Under the pieces are notes generated by a model that had not been told where the DNA came from, searched no databases, and saw only the letters and a program-made list of their open reading frames with translations. A stretch of DNA of 64,000 nucleotides. Origin: JAAXGX01 sp965203565 (lineage in GTDB: Bacteria > Acidobacteriota > Vicinamibacteria > Vicinamibacterales > UBA8438). The stretch covers positions 1,302,001 through 1,366,000 of the forward strand of contig OZ241896.1 in NCBI GenBank assembly GCA_965203565.1, written 5' to 3'. This document shows positions 26,622 to 35,810 of the stretch, one piece after another (the stretch's first letter is position 1; each line of letters starts with the position of its first letter). Both the position numbers and the translations under genes were made by a program.

Positions 26622-28547
26622 TCATCCCGCCTCCGGCGTGTACCAGATCGGCGAGCTCCAGGCGCGCTCCTTCACCGTCGCCGGCACGCCGCCGGGAAGC
26701 TCCGTCCCCGCGGCCAGCGCGCGGTGGGTCGTCCACCGGCAGGTCGGGTTCTCCAGCACGCGCACGTAATAGAACGCCCGCTGCGCGGGATCGAAATCCG
26801 GGTCGGTCCAGGTCGTGCTCAGCTCCGCCGCGCCGACGTCGCCCGAGTAGTTGCAGTCGGCCAGGTTCACCCGCGCACCGGCGTCGGCGCAGCGGCCGGC
26901 CGCCGGGTCGGGCGCGGTTCCGTCGGCGCACGCCGCGTCGTGCACCCGCTCGTGCAGCCCGCCGTCGGCGTCGGTCCAGCCCTTGACGATCTGGATCTTC
27001 TGCAGGTTGGCGCCGTTCGCGTCCCGGGCGGCCCAGACGACGAAGTCGGGCGCTTCCGCATCCGGCGGGCGCGCCGGCAGGTCCGCGCCCATCGGTACGC
27101 CGGCGGCGTACGCCTCCTCGACCAGGCTCCGGCCGGCGTGGAGGCCGGCCGGCAGACTCCATCCGCCGAAGAAGCGGACCCGGATCCGCGCGCCGCTGGT
27201 GGCGAACGTCTCCCGGCGCCGGAGCGCGTCGAAGATCGCCTCCCGCGTGTTCTCCTCCGCCCAGACGCCCGCCAGACCGCCGGGGTTGTTGCGCGGCGTG
27301 GCGGCGGCCGGCGCCGCCGCGCCGATCTCGCCGAAGAAATGGCCGGGCCAGGTCGCCTCGTCGGTCGATCCGCCCTCGCTCTTGTGGTCGTCGGTGCTGC
27401 CGACGAAGCCGTACTTGAACGGGTTGACGCCGTGCTCGGCCTCCACGGCGAGGCCGGTCTTCAGGGCGTTGCGGGCGAAGTTCGACGCTACGGCGCACCC
27501 CGGCGCCGGCTGGTCTTCCGCCCGGTCCTGTCCGGGCGCGCACGGCTCGAACAGCAGCTCGAAGTTGCACTCCTCGTCCGAGGTGAGCAGGCCGGCCGAG
27601 CATTCCGAGTTTCCCTTCACCTGGTGGATCTCGATCAGCGGCTCCAGCCGCGCGCGCCGCCGCAGGATCGCCTCGGTGAACGGCGAGCCGTCCGAATCGT
27701 TCGAGGCCAGCGCCACCCCCATCCCGTAGTTGGTGTTGTGCGGGATCGCCAGCGCCTGGCAGCGTCCCGTGCACGCCTGCTCCAGCCATTCCCACAGCCG
27801 CTCCGGCGCATGCGCCGTCGTGACGGACGCCCCGCCCCATTCGGGGATCTCCTCGCCGCGGAAGAAGACGTTGCGGTGCAGCCAGCCGCCGGTGGCCCGG
27901 TCGGACGCGGTGAACTCGAAGGCGGTGAACGTGGTGAACCGGCCCGGCTCGTAGAAGGCGTCGGCGATCTCCCGGACGCGGCGCCACTGGTGGGCGGCGC
28001 GCTGGTCGCAGGCGTTGTCCGGGCCCGGCTCCGCGCTCCCGCACAGCTCGGCGTCGCGTGCGGACCGGTTCGTGATCCGGTACTGCCGGAAGAACGCGCG
28101 CATGCCGCCGCCGCGCATCTCGCGGCAGACGTCGCTGTCGTACGCCGCGTCGCCGGGCGTCTGGCAAAGCTGCACCTCGCCCAGGAAGTTGTCGTGGTCG
28201 GTCACCGCCATGAAGTCGAGCGGGACGCGGAGCTGGCCCCGGACCGTCCCGTCGGGCGCCCGGATCACTTCGCCCCGCCCGTACCGGTACGCCACCGACG
28301 GATCGTTGTCCATCGGATGGCCGAGCGTCCAGGCGTCGAGCGACCAGCTCGTGTGGACGTGCAGGTCGCCGAAGTAGGCGTTGCGCAGCGGGTTCGGCGT
28401 CCACGACTGCGCCGTGCCCGGCGCCGCGCCGGCGGCGCTCCGCGGTCCGTCCGGATCGCCTCCGGGCGCGCCGCCGCAGCCGGCGAGCGCCGCCGTCATC
28501 ACCGGGAGCAGGCCGCGGGCGCCGCGCAGGGCGAGTCGCGTGGTCAT
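26622..28547 (-). CDS. DUF3604 lipoprotein, PHP-like predicted metallohydrolase (2)
   Basis: The protein has 641 residues with the ATG at 28547. The signal peptide ends in the lipobox LAGC. It shares long colinear blocks with the downstream paralogue: NPLRNAYFGDLHVHTSWSLD, DFMAVTDHDNFLGE, GNSEC, SSPIWYTPEAG. Histidine and aspartate motifs in the first 150 residues suggest a divalent-metal site. The two copies probably arose by tandem duplication and have diverged in the middle. It lies 41 bp after the TonB-dependent receptor stop, so it is likely transcribed with it. A role in processing a substrate imported by the receptor is possible but is inference only. Confidence 0.85.
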   Translation of the reverse strand: MTTRLALRGARGLLPVMTAALAGCGGAPGGDPDGPRSAAGAAPGTAQSWTPNPLRNAYFGDLHVHTSWSLDAWTLGHPMDNDPSVAYRYGRGEVIRAPDGTVRGQLRVPLDFMAVTDHDNFLGEVQLCQTPGDAAYDSDVCREMRGGGMRAFFRQYRITNRSARDAELCGSAEPGPDNACDQRAAHQWRRVREIADAFYEPGRFTTFTAFEFTASDRATGGWLHRNVFFRGEEIPEWGGASVTTAHAPERLWEWLEQACTGRCQALAIPHNTNYGMGVALASNDSDGSPFTEAILRRRARLEPLIEIHQVKGNSECSAGLLTSDEECNFELLFEPCAPGQDRAEDQPAPGCAVASNFARNALKTGLAVEAEHGVNPFKYGFVGSTDDHKSEGGSTDEATWPGHFFGEIGAAAPAAATPRNNPGGLAGVWAEENTREAIFDALRRRETFATSGARIRVRFFGGWSLPAGLHAGRSLVEEAYAAGVPMGADLPARPPDAEAPDFVVWAARDANGANLQKIQIVKGWTDADGGLHERVHDAACADGTAPDPAAGRCADAGARVNLADCNYSGDVGAAELSTTWTDPDFDPAQRAFYYVRVLENPTCRWTTHRALAAGTELPGGVPATVKERAWSSPIWYTPEAG

Positions 28548-28588
28548 TGCCCCCTCCGCAGGGGAAGTCGGCGCATGTTCGGCCGCCG

Positions 28589-31500
28589 TCAGTAGTTGAA
28601 CTGGAACGCCACCTTGAACAGCCGGCCGGGCTGGAGGCCGATCGGCTGCAGGTAGGCGCCGGACAGTCCGGACCGCTCCCGCGACACCGCGTTGGCGTTG
28701 AACAGGTTGTAGATCTCGAAGCTCGCCCGCAGGTCGGGCGGGCCGCCGCCGGGACCGCCGCCGAACCGCAGGATCTTCCCTATCCGCAGGTCGAGCTGGT
28801 TGACCCGGTCGCCGTACGCCGTCCCCGGCTCGAGCAGGTTGACGTTGATGCTCGTCTCGGTCGGCGGCCGTCCGAGCGCCGCCGCCGCGGCCGACTGCGG
28901 CACGTTGTAGACGGCGAGGCGCGGCGTTCCCTGCCGGGAGAAGAACGCCCCCGACAGCTCGACGTCGTACGGCAGCGTGTACGAACCGAAGACCGATAGC
29001 TGCGAGATCCAGGGGGTCTCGGTGTCGCAGAACTCGACCGGCACGGCGCTCTGGCCCGACCCGGGACTGGCGTTGATCAGCTCCGGCAGCGCCTCCTGCA
29101 GCGCGCACTGATCGTTGCGCTCCTTCCCGGTGGCGTACCCCCCTTGCAGCATCCCGTCGTCGAACCGGGCGGTGAAGTTCAGGTCGAGGCCCTGCCAGGT
29201 CCGCAGGCGCCCGCCGAAGTCGTCGGCCGCGCCGGTCAGGTTGTCGGGTTGCGCCACCGCCGCCGGGTTCAGGTCGACCAGCGTGAGCTGCGCGCCGTGG
29301 AGATCGGCCGGCAGCCGCGGGTCGGCCGGTACGGTGACGGCGTAACGGTCCCAGTCGCCGGCGCCGACCGCCCGGTCGTCCGCGGCGGAGAAGTTGAAGT
29401 AGTGGCGGCGGAAGTAGCCGGCGTCGACCGAGACGCCGCCGCCCACCTCGTGCTGGACGCTCGCCGAGTACTCCCAGTTCCCCCCCTTCTTGCCCCAGCC
29501 GAACGCCCAGTCCTCGTCGAAGAAGACGGTGCGCGCCGGCGTGGCGAACGCGGGGGTCGTGCTCGGGCTGAGCAGCTCGCCGTTCGGCCGCGGGTTCAGC
29601 GGATCGCCCTGCACGAGGCCGTCGCCCGGGACGCAGGCGTCGTAGGCCGGGTCGCCGGGGAACGGGTTGACGTACCCCGGAACGCAGCCGGTCCGCCCGT
29701 CGAGCCACAGCCGGGACGTCACGGTGTTCTGCGCTACGGGGTTGAGGTTGTTGATGAAGGCGATGTCGTTCAACTGGCCGTACCGCGAGGCGGACGCCTT
29801 GATGGCCGTCCGTCCGTCGCCGCGCAGGTCGTACACCACGCCGAGCCTCGGCTGGAGGTCCTTCCAGTTCACCACGGTGTCGCCCGGGAACGGCCGCGGA
29901 TCGGGCGCCCAGATCATCGGCTCGGCCACTTGGTCGGGGTAGAACCCCTTGTACCAGTCGAAGCGGAGGCCGGCGTTCACCGTCAGGCGGTCGAGCGTCC
30001 ACTGCTCCTGCGCGTAGACGCCGACGTTGGTCAACTGGCCGTGCCGGCTCGGCCGGGCGTGGAACCGCGCCTGCACCGGGGCGCCGCCGGCGGTCAGGAC
30101 GTCCGTCCAGTTGTTGCCGCTCCTGTAGAGGGCGTGCTCCGCCTTCTGGCTGACCTGCGTCCCGACCTTCAGGTTGTGGCTTCCGGTGACGTACGACATC
30201 GACGCGCGCATGGTGGTGTTGGTGGTCGAGAGGTGGAAGTCGGTTCCCTGGAAGATGAACCCCATGTTGCGCGCCATCGTCAGCGTCGTCACCTCGAACA
30301 GGCCGGGCAGGTCGATCCGCGCGCCGAGGTCGGCGCTCCCCTCGCGCGCCGCCGTCTCGGCGTCGAGCGGCAGGAAGGCGTTGCCGACCGGCTGGTGTCC
30401 GACGCCCGCTTCGAAGAGGATCCGGTTGGTCTGCGGCCGGACCCAGGCGACCTGGTAGGTGTTGACCGACGCCTCGTTCTGGTTGCCCGCCTCCGGGGAT
30501 ATGTACAGCGGCTCGAGGTCGGCGCCGGTGAGCATCGGGACTATGTACCGCACGTTCCGCGGCAGGTTCGAGTAGGTCTGGATCTTGTCCTTCGCGGTCG
30601 CCTGCCAGGTGAGGCGCTGCGTCCCCTCGGAGATGTTCTTCCGGTTGGTCTGCGGCCGGCTCAGGTCCGGGACGTACCGCAGGTCGCTCGTGTCGGTGTC
30701 GTTGAACAGGTTGGCGGGGAAGATCGACCCGCGGCGGTACGAGTAGGTGGCGAAGAACCAGAGGTGGTCGCGGACGATCGGGCCGCCGATCGACGGCGCG
30801 ACGTACCACGCCTCGTCCAGCCGGGTCCCGCCCTCCCGGCCGCCGGTGATGCCGCGGTCTATCAGCCCCTGGCCGACGTTGTTCGCCAGCCAGCTCGAGT
30901 GGGTGAAGTCGAAGTGGAAGCCGCCGCTGAAGACGTTGCTCCCCTCCTTCGGGATCATGTTCAGCCGGACGGCGCCGGTCTCCACCTCGGCCGAGTTGCC
31001 CGAGTAGTCGTAGACGAACTCCGCGATCGAGGTGTCGAAAGGGGTCTGGTGCGGGCTGCCGTTGAACGACGGGCTGGAGATGTCCATGCCGTCGAGCTGG
31101 ATCTCGCCGTCGGTCTCGTTCGAGCCGTGGATCGACAGCCGGTTGCGCCCTTCGCCCGAGATGCCGGCGGTGTCGATCGACAGGGAGGTCGAGGGGCCGC
31201 CCTGGATGTTCATCGCCGGGATGAGCAGCGCCAGGCTGTCGAACTGCCGCGCCGTCGGCAGCGCCTCGAAGACGTCGCGGCCTATCGACTGCGACTGCTC
31301 GATGCTCTGCACGTCGATGACCGGGCTCGATTCGGTGACGGTGACCGTTTCCTCGAGGGCGCCGACCGCCATCTCGGCGTCGACGTTCGCGGTGAAGCCG
31401 GTCGTCAGCGCGATCCCCTCGCGCAGCAGCGTGCTGAAGCCGGCCAGCGAGAAGGTGACGGCGTAGACGCCCGGCTCGAGCGCCACGATCCGGTACTGGC

Positions 31501-31690
31501 CGCTGGCGTCGGTGACCGCGGTCCGGACCTGCTCGATCAGCGCCGGACTGCGCGCCTCGACCGTCACGCCGGGGAGGACGCCGCCCGTGGCGTCGGTGAC
31601 CATGCCGCCGATCGTCTGCGCCGAGGCGGGGACGGCGGCCAGAAGCAGGCCGGTGATGCAGCACGCAGCGAAACGCGCCGGTCTCGGCAT
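28589..31690 (-). CDS. TonB-dependent receptor with carboxypeptidase-regulatory-like domain
   Basis: The protein has 1033 residues. The ATG at 31690 follows AAGGAGT, and a signal peptide ends in VPASA at about residue 24. Residues 26-105 are an Ig-like CarboxypepD_reg domain (GGMVTDATGGVLPGVTVEA). A plug domain follows (VIDVQSIEQSQSIGRDVFEALP), and then a long beta-barrel with many FxxxY strands and an aromatic C-terminus (KVAFQFNY). This Oar-like architecture is common in acidobacteria and Bacteroidetes. It acts in the outer membrane for uptake of an unknown large substrate. It heads a minus-strand run of five genes (receptor, two DUF3604, isomerase, HupE). Upstream lies one copy of the CAGCCCGTGG dispersed repeat. 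Confidence 0.9.
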   Translation of the reverse strand: MPRPARFAACCITGLLLAAVPASAQTIGGMVTDATGGVLPGVTVEARSPALIEQVRTAVTDASGQYRIVALEPGVYAVTFSLAGFSTLLREGIALTTGFTANVDAEMAVGALEETVTVTESSPVIDVQSIEQSQSIGRDVFEALPTARQFDSLALLIPAMNIQGGPSTSLSIDTAGISGEGRNRLSIHGSNETDGEIQLDGMDISSPSFNGSPHQTPFDTSIAEFVYDYSGNSAEVETGAVRLNMIPKEGSNVFSGGFHFDFTHSSWLANNVGQGLIDRGITGGREGGTRLDEAWYVAPSIGGPIVRDHLWFFATYSYRRGSIFPANLFNDTDTSDLRYVPDLSRPQTNRKNISEGTQRLTWQATAKDKIQTYSNLPRNVRYIVPMLTGADLEPLYISPEAGNQNEASVNTYQVAWVRPQTNRILFEAGVGHQPVGNAFLPLDAETAAREGSADLGARIDLPGLFEVTTLTMARNMGFIFQGTDFHLSTTNTTMRASMSYVTGSHNLKVGTQVSQKAEHALYRSGNNWTDVLTAGGAPVQARFHARPSRHGQLTNVGVYAQEQWTLDRLTVNAGLRFDWYKGFYPDQVAEPMIWAPDPRPFPGDTVVNWKDLQPRLGVVYDLRGDGRTAIKASASRYGQLNDIAFINNLNPVAQNTVTSRLWLDGRTGCVPGYVNPFPGDPAYDACVPGDGLVQGDPLNPRPNGELLSPSTTPAFATPARTVFFDEDWAFGWGKKGGNWEYSASVQHEVGGGVSVDAGYFRRHYFNFSAADDRAVGAGDWDRYAVTVPADPRLPADLHGAQLTLVDLNPAAVAQPDNLTGAADDFGGRLRTWQGLDLNFTARFDDGMLQGGYATGKERNDQCALQEALPELINASPGSGQSAVPVEFCDTETPWISQLSVFGSYTLPYDVELSGAFFSRQGTPRLAVYNVPQSAAAAALGRPPTETSINVNLLEPGTAYGDRVNQLDLRIGKILRFGGGPGGGPPDLRASFEIYNLFNANAVSRERSGLSGAYLQPIGLQPGRLFKVAFQFNY

Positions 31691-31770
31691 CGCGGACTCC
31701 TTGGTCTCTTCGGGTTGGCTACGCATGGTACACCAGATCGAGAGGAAAACCCGAATCCGAACGTCGCTCA

Positions 31771-31831
31771 ACAGCCCGTGGTGAAACCCCGCGTCGCGCC
31801 GAGACGGGCGGGGCGCCCGGCTGACAAGGCG
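31771..31831. repeat. Dispersed repeat, copy b
   Basis: It starts ACAGCCCGTGGTGAAA and ends in GGCGCCCGGCTGACAAGG, inverted relative to copies a and c. It lies about 80 bp upstream of the receptor start. Its central 25 bp (31792-31816) recur exactly at 8758-8782, at the break point of the truncated receptor. 31691-31770 holds the receptor's 5' region; I see no clear promoter there. Confidence 0.6.
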
Positions 31832-31867
31832 TGAGGAGGGAGCATATTGGCCATATTCGACCGACGA

Positions 31868-31903
31868 ACAACGCAGTTCAGCCGGGATGCAGCGCCCGTC
31901 GAA
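31868..31903. repeat. 36-bp dispersed repeat, copy 1
   Basis: It reads CAACGCAGTTCAGCCGGGAT onward and is an exact inverted match to 55450-55485. It lies between the receptor's upstream repeat and the IS1182-like element. Its function is unknown. Confidence 0.75.
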
Positions 31904-31945
31904 TGCAGCGGGGATTTTGCCACGGGCTGTCAAGCACGTCGCTCA

Positions 31946-33417
31946 ACAGTCCGAGGTAGAAGTCCTCGGTGTTCAGATGGCTGGTTGAAGGGGCCGTCGG
32001 CGCGATAGCGCGGCGATCCGCGCCGCATGGGGCCGACATCGCGTCCAGAGCCGTCTCAGACCGCTCCACAGGCCCACCAGCAGCCCGATCAGCGCCCAGA
32101 CGCCGGCTACGGCCCGGCCCTGCAGGCTGCGGGGCGTGCCAACGCCGATCTGCTGACGCAGCAGCAGCCCGAGGTTGAGACCTGCGACGTGCACCAGCAG
32201 GCGTTTGAGGATGTTCGGATGCCCGCGCAAGTGCACCCGCCGCATCCCCCCCGTCTCATACAGATGCGCAAACGGCCGCTCCACACGCTCGCCGCGCCGC
32301 CGCTGCAACCGCCGCCCCCGCTGGCCGCGCAGCCGGCGCCGGTTCCCATACACCGCCGCCCGAGCCTCCTGCCGGCCCTTCCAGTTCCGACGGCCCCGCT
32401 CCGGCTCCGCAATGTAACTCCGAACGCCCGCCGCCGCCAGACCCACCAGCGTCGCGTTGCTGTGATAGCCCTTGTCCGCCACCACCTCCGCAACCCCCGC
32501 CGCATCCGGCAACACCGCTTCGACCTGCTCCGCCGACGTGACCAGCGTTTCGACCAGCGTCGTCGTATCTCCCTGGTCCGCCCCCTGCACCGTCACGCCC
32601 ACCACCGCACCCGTCTCCAGATCCACCGCATGCTCCACCTTGTGCGCCAGGTGGGTGCTGCCGTCCTTCATCTTCGCGACCTTCGCGTCCGGGTCGTGCG
32701 GGTGAGTCCAGTCCCGGTTCGACGTCTTCGCCGTCTTCTTTTTCTTCCGTTCCCGATCAAACCGCGCCAACTCCTCCGCCGTCAGCGTCTCGACGCCCGA
32801 CGCCTGCGCCAACCGGGTCAGGAACGCCGTGTAGTCCTCCCCCGTGTCACGCCGCACGATGCTCCGCAACGCCGCGTTCGCCTCCAGCGTCGTCGCGTCG
32901 ATGCCCAGCGTCTTCCCCGTAACCAGACTCGACTCCGCCAACTGCTGCAGCACCCACCGGAAGACCGCCTGATGCGCCTCGACCGAAAACAGACGCCGCG
33001 TTCGCGAGATCGTCGAATGGTCCGGCGGCGACGCCGGCAGCGCCAAGCGCAGAAACGCCCGTACGCTCAGGGAATCGGACGCACGCCACGCGATGGCGCG
33101 CTCCGAATCCAGCCCTTCGAAGTACCCGAGCAGCAGCAACCGGAAGTAGCGCCCAGGAGCCAGACTCGGCCGACCCATCGTCGTGTAGAACCGGGCGCAC
33201 ACCTTCTCGACGAACGCGTCGAAGCCCGCCGTCTCGAGAATCCGGTTCAACCGCTCGTAGAACAGATGCCCCGCGCCCCGCGGCAAGTCCGCCGCCGACA
33301 CCAACAGCGATTGCTGCGAACCGTCGTCACGCGTAGTGCCCATCGACATGCCAGCCAGTGTAAAGCAGAAGAGCCGGCGTGTCGATCCCGAAAATGCCGA
33401 CTTTTACCACGGGCTGT
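31946..33417 (-). mobile_element. IS1182-like insertion sequence
   Basis: The ends form an imperfect inverted repeat: left ACAGTCCGAGGTAGAAGTC (31946-31964), right the inverse of ACAGCCCGTGGTAAAAGTC (33399-33417). It is 1472 bp with one transposase. No clear target duplication is visible. The 15-bp sequence CCACGGGCTGTCAAG occurs both at 31920-31934 and across the right end (33407-33421), which hints at an earlier related end just outside the left border. The right end supplies the stop codon of the endonuclease gene. Confidence 0.75.
31973..33349 (-). CDS. IS1182/IS5-like transposase (DUF772 plus DDE_Tnp_1)
   Basis: The protein has 458 residues. The N-terminal DUF772 region includes FYTTMGRPSLAPGRYFRLLL, then LGYFEGLDSERAIAWRASD, and SPPDHSTISRTRRL. 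The catalytic core has GIDATTLEANAA, VEHAVDLETGAVVGVTVQ, and VADKGYHSNATL with the DKGY motif. The C-terminus has the ERVERPFAHLYETGGMRR and HPNILKRLLVH blocks typical of these transposases. Two in-frame ATGs lie at the start (33349 and 33343). It appears intact. Confidence 0.88.
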   Translation of the reverse strand: MSMGTTRDDGSQQSLLVSAADLPRGAGHLFYERLNRILETAGFDAFVEKVCARFYTTMGRPSLAPGRYFRLLLLGYFEGLDSERAIAWRASDSLSVRAFLRLALPASPPDHSTISRTRRLFSVEAHQAVFRWVLQQLAESSLVTGKTLGIDATTLEANAALRSIVRRDTGEDYTAFLTRLAQASGVETLTAEELARFDRERKKKKTAKTSNRDWTHPHDPDAKVAKMKDGSTHLAHKVEHAVDLETGAVVGVTVQGADQGDTTTLVETLVTSAEQVEAVLPDAAGVAEVVADKGYHSNATLVGLAAAGVRSYIAEPERGRRNWKGRQEARAAVYGNRRRLRGQRGRRLQRRRGERVERPFAHLYETGGMRRVHLRGHPNILKRLLVHVAGLNLGLLLRQQIGVGTPRSLQGRAVAGVWALIGLLVGLWSGLRRLWTRCRPHAARIAALSRRRPLQPAI

Positions 33418-34499
33418 CAAGTCATGATCTCCCGCAGGTCGACGTTCTTCATGCTGCTCCTGATGTACGACAGGCTTTCGAGGTCGTCCATCTCGGCAAT
33501 AGGATGCTTGAACTGAATCTCCTCACCGAGTATGCGAGCCACTTCGCGCGTCCAGTGCGTCATGCTCATCTGAACGATGTGGCCGTCGATGCGCTTCGCC
33601 ATCTCGACAATGCGGCTGCGTTCTCCGATTCTGTCCACCAGGACAATGGTCGTCATGTAGTGCGCGCTTCTGCCGTGCTCCATCTCCCTTTCAAATCGTG
33701 AAACTTTGTCCAGGGAGATTTCCGTATTGCCGGAGCCGATGAATCCGATGTCGAATCTGACCCCGACGCCGGGCTCGTACAAAAGCGTCGCGTCGCTTTC
33801 TCTTTTGGTTCCTCTTGACGACAACCAAAAAACCCTGCGCTGCCTGCTGGTGTTTCTCCAATCGACTTTTTCGAAGCCGAGCACCGTGAGGAGCGAACCC
33901 AGCACGAGCTTCTCGAACAACTTGCCGTACATCGATTTTTCCGAGCCCCGGATCGCCAGCGTCTGAGCTCCAATCGCCGTGAAGAGGTAAAGAACGAAAG
34001 GCCAGTCCACCTTGCTTTCCACGCCATGGACCTTCAGATGGCCCGTCAACTCTCCATAGTCCTCGCCGCATTTTTCGACCGCGGAGGCGATGGAGTCCTC
34101 AAGAGTCTTGAGATAGCCCTCGAATTCGTCTCCCTTGCTTCTCAGGACGTTCTGGATTCCTTTTTCCGTCAGGCCGATGCACCATTTCAGGAACAGCTTC
34201 TTTTCGCTCGATACGCTTGAATCCAGTCCTGTCCTGACGATCTCGGGAATGTTGCCCGCGAAGTCCCTGATGTCGTGATTAGACTTGAGAAACGTGACAA
34301 GCAAGGCGGCGTTCGACAGGGTGAGCCTGCGCCTGGTCATTCCTTCCGTCAAGGAGCGGATGTTTTCTCCGCACAGAACGCCGGTCACGACTTCCCTTAC
34401 CACCTCTTCGCCGATCCTGTCAACTACGTCGGCGCCGCTGTACTTCGCCAGCGCCTCGCCCGCCCGCGGGATGTTGCGAATGACCCGGCGATAAATCAA
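33417..34499 (-). CDS. CfrBI-like type II restriction endonuclease
   Basis: The protein has about 360 residues. I take the TTG at 34499 as start because it overlaps the methyltransferase stop in a TTGA; a longer frame to 34559 also opens with TTG. KLFEKLVLGSLLTVLGFEKVDW followed by RESDATLLYEPGVGVRFDIGFIGSGNTEISLDKVSRFEREM gives a PD-(D/E)xK-like arrangement and resembles the CfrBI endonuclease family (known target CCWWGG). Recognition of that site here is inference. The gene follows its methyltransferase directly, is much lower in GC than its neighbours, and shows rare-codon-rich usage, pointing to lateral transfer. The last codon and stop run into the end of the IS1182-like element, so the extreme C-terminus may have been altered. 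Confidence 0.72.
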   Translation of the reverse strand: MIYRRVIRNIPRAGEALAKYSGADVVDRIGEEVVREVVTGVLCGENIRSLTEGMTRRRLTLSNAALLVTFLKSNHDIRDFAGNIPEIVRTGLDSSVSSEKKLFLKWCIGLTEKGIQNVLRSKGDEFEGYLKTLEDSIASAVEKCGEDYGELTGHLKVHGVESKVDWPFVLYLFTAIGAQTLAIRGSEKSMYGKLFEKLVLGSLLTVLGFEKVDWRNTSRQRRVFWLSSRGTKRESDATLLYEPGVGVRFDIGFIGSGNTEISLDKVSRFEREMEHGRSAHYMTTIVLVDRIGERSRIVEMAKRIDGHIVQMSMTHWTREVARILGEEIQFKHPIAEMDDLESLSYIRSSMKNVDLREIMT

Positions 34500-35707
34500 G
34501 GCCGCCCTTCGGCTTTCTGGTATTCGAGGTACCGGTTCAGCGGCTTGACAGGCTCGCAATTTATCCAGTTCACGTCAACGACGTCCTCCCGAAGCCATGT
34601 CTCAACCCTGTTCTTTATCTCGTTCATGTAGTCCTTGCTGATCTCGAACAGCACGAAACGTCTGTCGAGTCGGGCGGCGGCCTCGCCCACCGTGCCCACG
34701 CCGGCAAAGGGATCGAGAACGACGTCGCGGACGAAAGAATAGTACCTTATCACCTTTTCGGCGAGCTCCGTCGGAAATATCGCAGGATGTTTCCTGCTGT
34801 GGGCGGGATGAATTTTCCAGACGTTCGTCATCTCATATCCGTCGTCGATCCGGGACGCCGCCACGCGCATTTTGTCCGGATGTTTTCTGATGTGCCAGTC
34901 GATCAGCCTGTCGGTCGCCTTGCGATACACCAGCACGTACTCCGTGACCGGAACCGCCTTGTATTGCAATGGATGCCTGTCCGCCGCGAATCGACGGCCT
35001 CTGCCGGTGGCCCAACCGGCTCCATCCGGCTTCACCCATATGATGTCGTCGACGAAATCGAAGCCTTCATCGACGAAGATTCGATGGAAATCGAACGGAA
35101 CCGCTATTCTCTTCGACGCTTCGTTTCGACTCGATCTTCGAATGAGGACAGGCGATGCGTTCAGAACGAAGAACCTGCCTTCGTTGAGAACGCGGCGGCA
35201 TTGATGGATTATTTTTTTCATCTTCAGGAGGTATTCTTCGTATTGGATGTAGTCAGAATATTCCGGCCTCGCATTGTAGTAAGGCGGCGACGTGAAGACG
35301 AGGTCAACGGATTCCGAAGGAGTTCGAGACAGCAGGTCCTCGCTGTCTCCCAGTCCAATCGTATTTCTCAAGTGCGAAATCTTCGGCGCGCCGTCTCTGC
35401 GCCCTGTTTCGGTTTTTCGATTTTTACGGCCAAGCAGCCTGGCCTCCAGGACGCCTTTTTCCGTTGTCTTCTTTTCCTGCACGAGGCTCGTATAGGCGTC
35501 GATTACGATTTCTCCTATCTTGCAGCCGCTCCCGTTCAGCAGAGGAACCCGCCAGACGTGGTGACGGTCGTCCACTTCGGGAAGCCCGAAACCGATGGCG
35601 TTTTCAAGGTCCATACTTTTCAAGTAACTTCTCGAAATTGTCTTGGCGGATTCCACGTTCTCCACTCGATATTTCCGACTTTCATATACGCTTGCTGTTC
35701 GGGGCAT
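34496..35707 (-). CDS. Type II DNA amino-methyltransferase, beta class (N4-cytosine or N6-adenine)
   Basis: The protein has 403 residues. Motif IV, TSPPYYN, lies near residue 139, followed by the target-recognition region. Motif I (DPFAGVGTVGEAA) is near the C-terminus, which is the order of beta-class amino-methyltransferases. It protects host DNA against the adjacent endonuclease. If the endonuclease is CfrBI-like, the expected product is N4-methylcytosine, as in M.CfrBI. The ATG at 35707 is used. GC content is low and AT runs are frequent, unlike the flanks, so the pair is a small transferred island. The stop overlaps the endonuclease start, making this a methyltransferase-first operon. 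No controller-protein gene is seen. Confidence 0.87.
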   Translation of the reverse strand: MPRTASVYESRKYRVENVESAKTISRSYLKSMDLENAIGFGLPEVDDRHHVWRVPLLNGSGCKIGEIVIDAYTSLVQEKKTTEKGVLEARLLGRKNRKTETGRRDGAPKISHLRNTIGLGDSEDLLSRTPSESVDLVFTSPPYYNARPEYSDYIQYEEYLLKMKKIIHQCRRVLNEGRFFVLNASPVLIRRSSRNEASKRIAVPFDFHRIFVDEGFDFVDDIIWVKPDGAGWATGRGRRFAADRHPLQYKAVPVTEYVLVYRKATDRLIDWHIRKHPDKMRVAASRIDDGYEMTNVWKIHPAHSRKHPAIFPTELAEKVIRYYSFVRDVVLDPFAGVGTVGEAAARLDRRFVLFEISKDYMNEIKNRVETWLREDVVDVNWINCEPVKPLNRYLEYQKAEGRP

Positions 35708-35810
35708 GGCGTCTCGCGAAGTTGAAAAAACAACGGCGGTGAAACTTACAGGCGGCGGCCGGGGTGATGTCGAGCAGAGGCCGGTGGAGCGACGCCGGCC
35801 GACGTCGACG

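Noticed and set aside
26622..31664. 1680-codon frame as a DUF3604-receptor fusion
   Set aside because: DUF3604 has its own ATG and lipoprotein signal at 28547. The extension is an out-of-frame reading of the TonB receptor.
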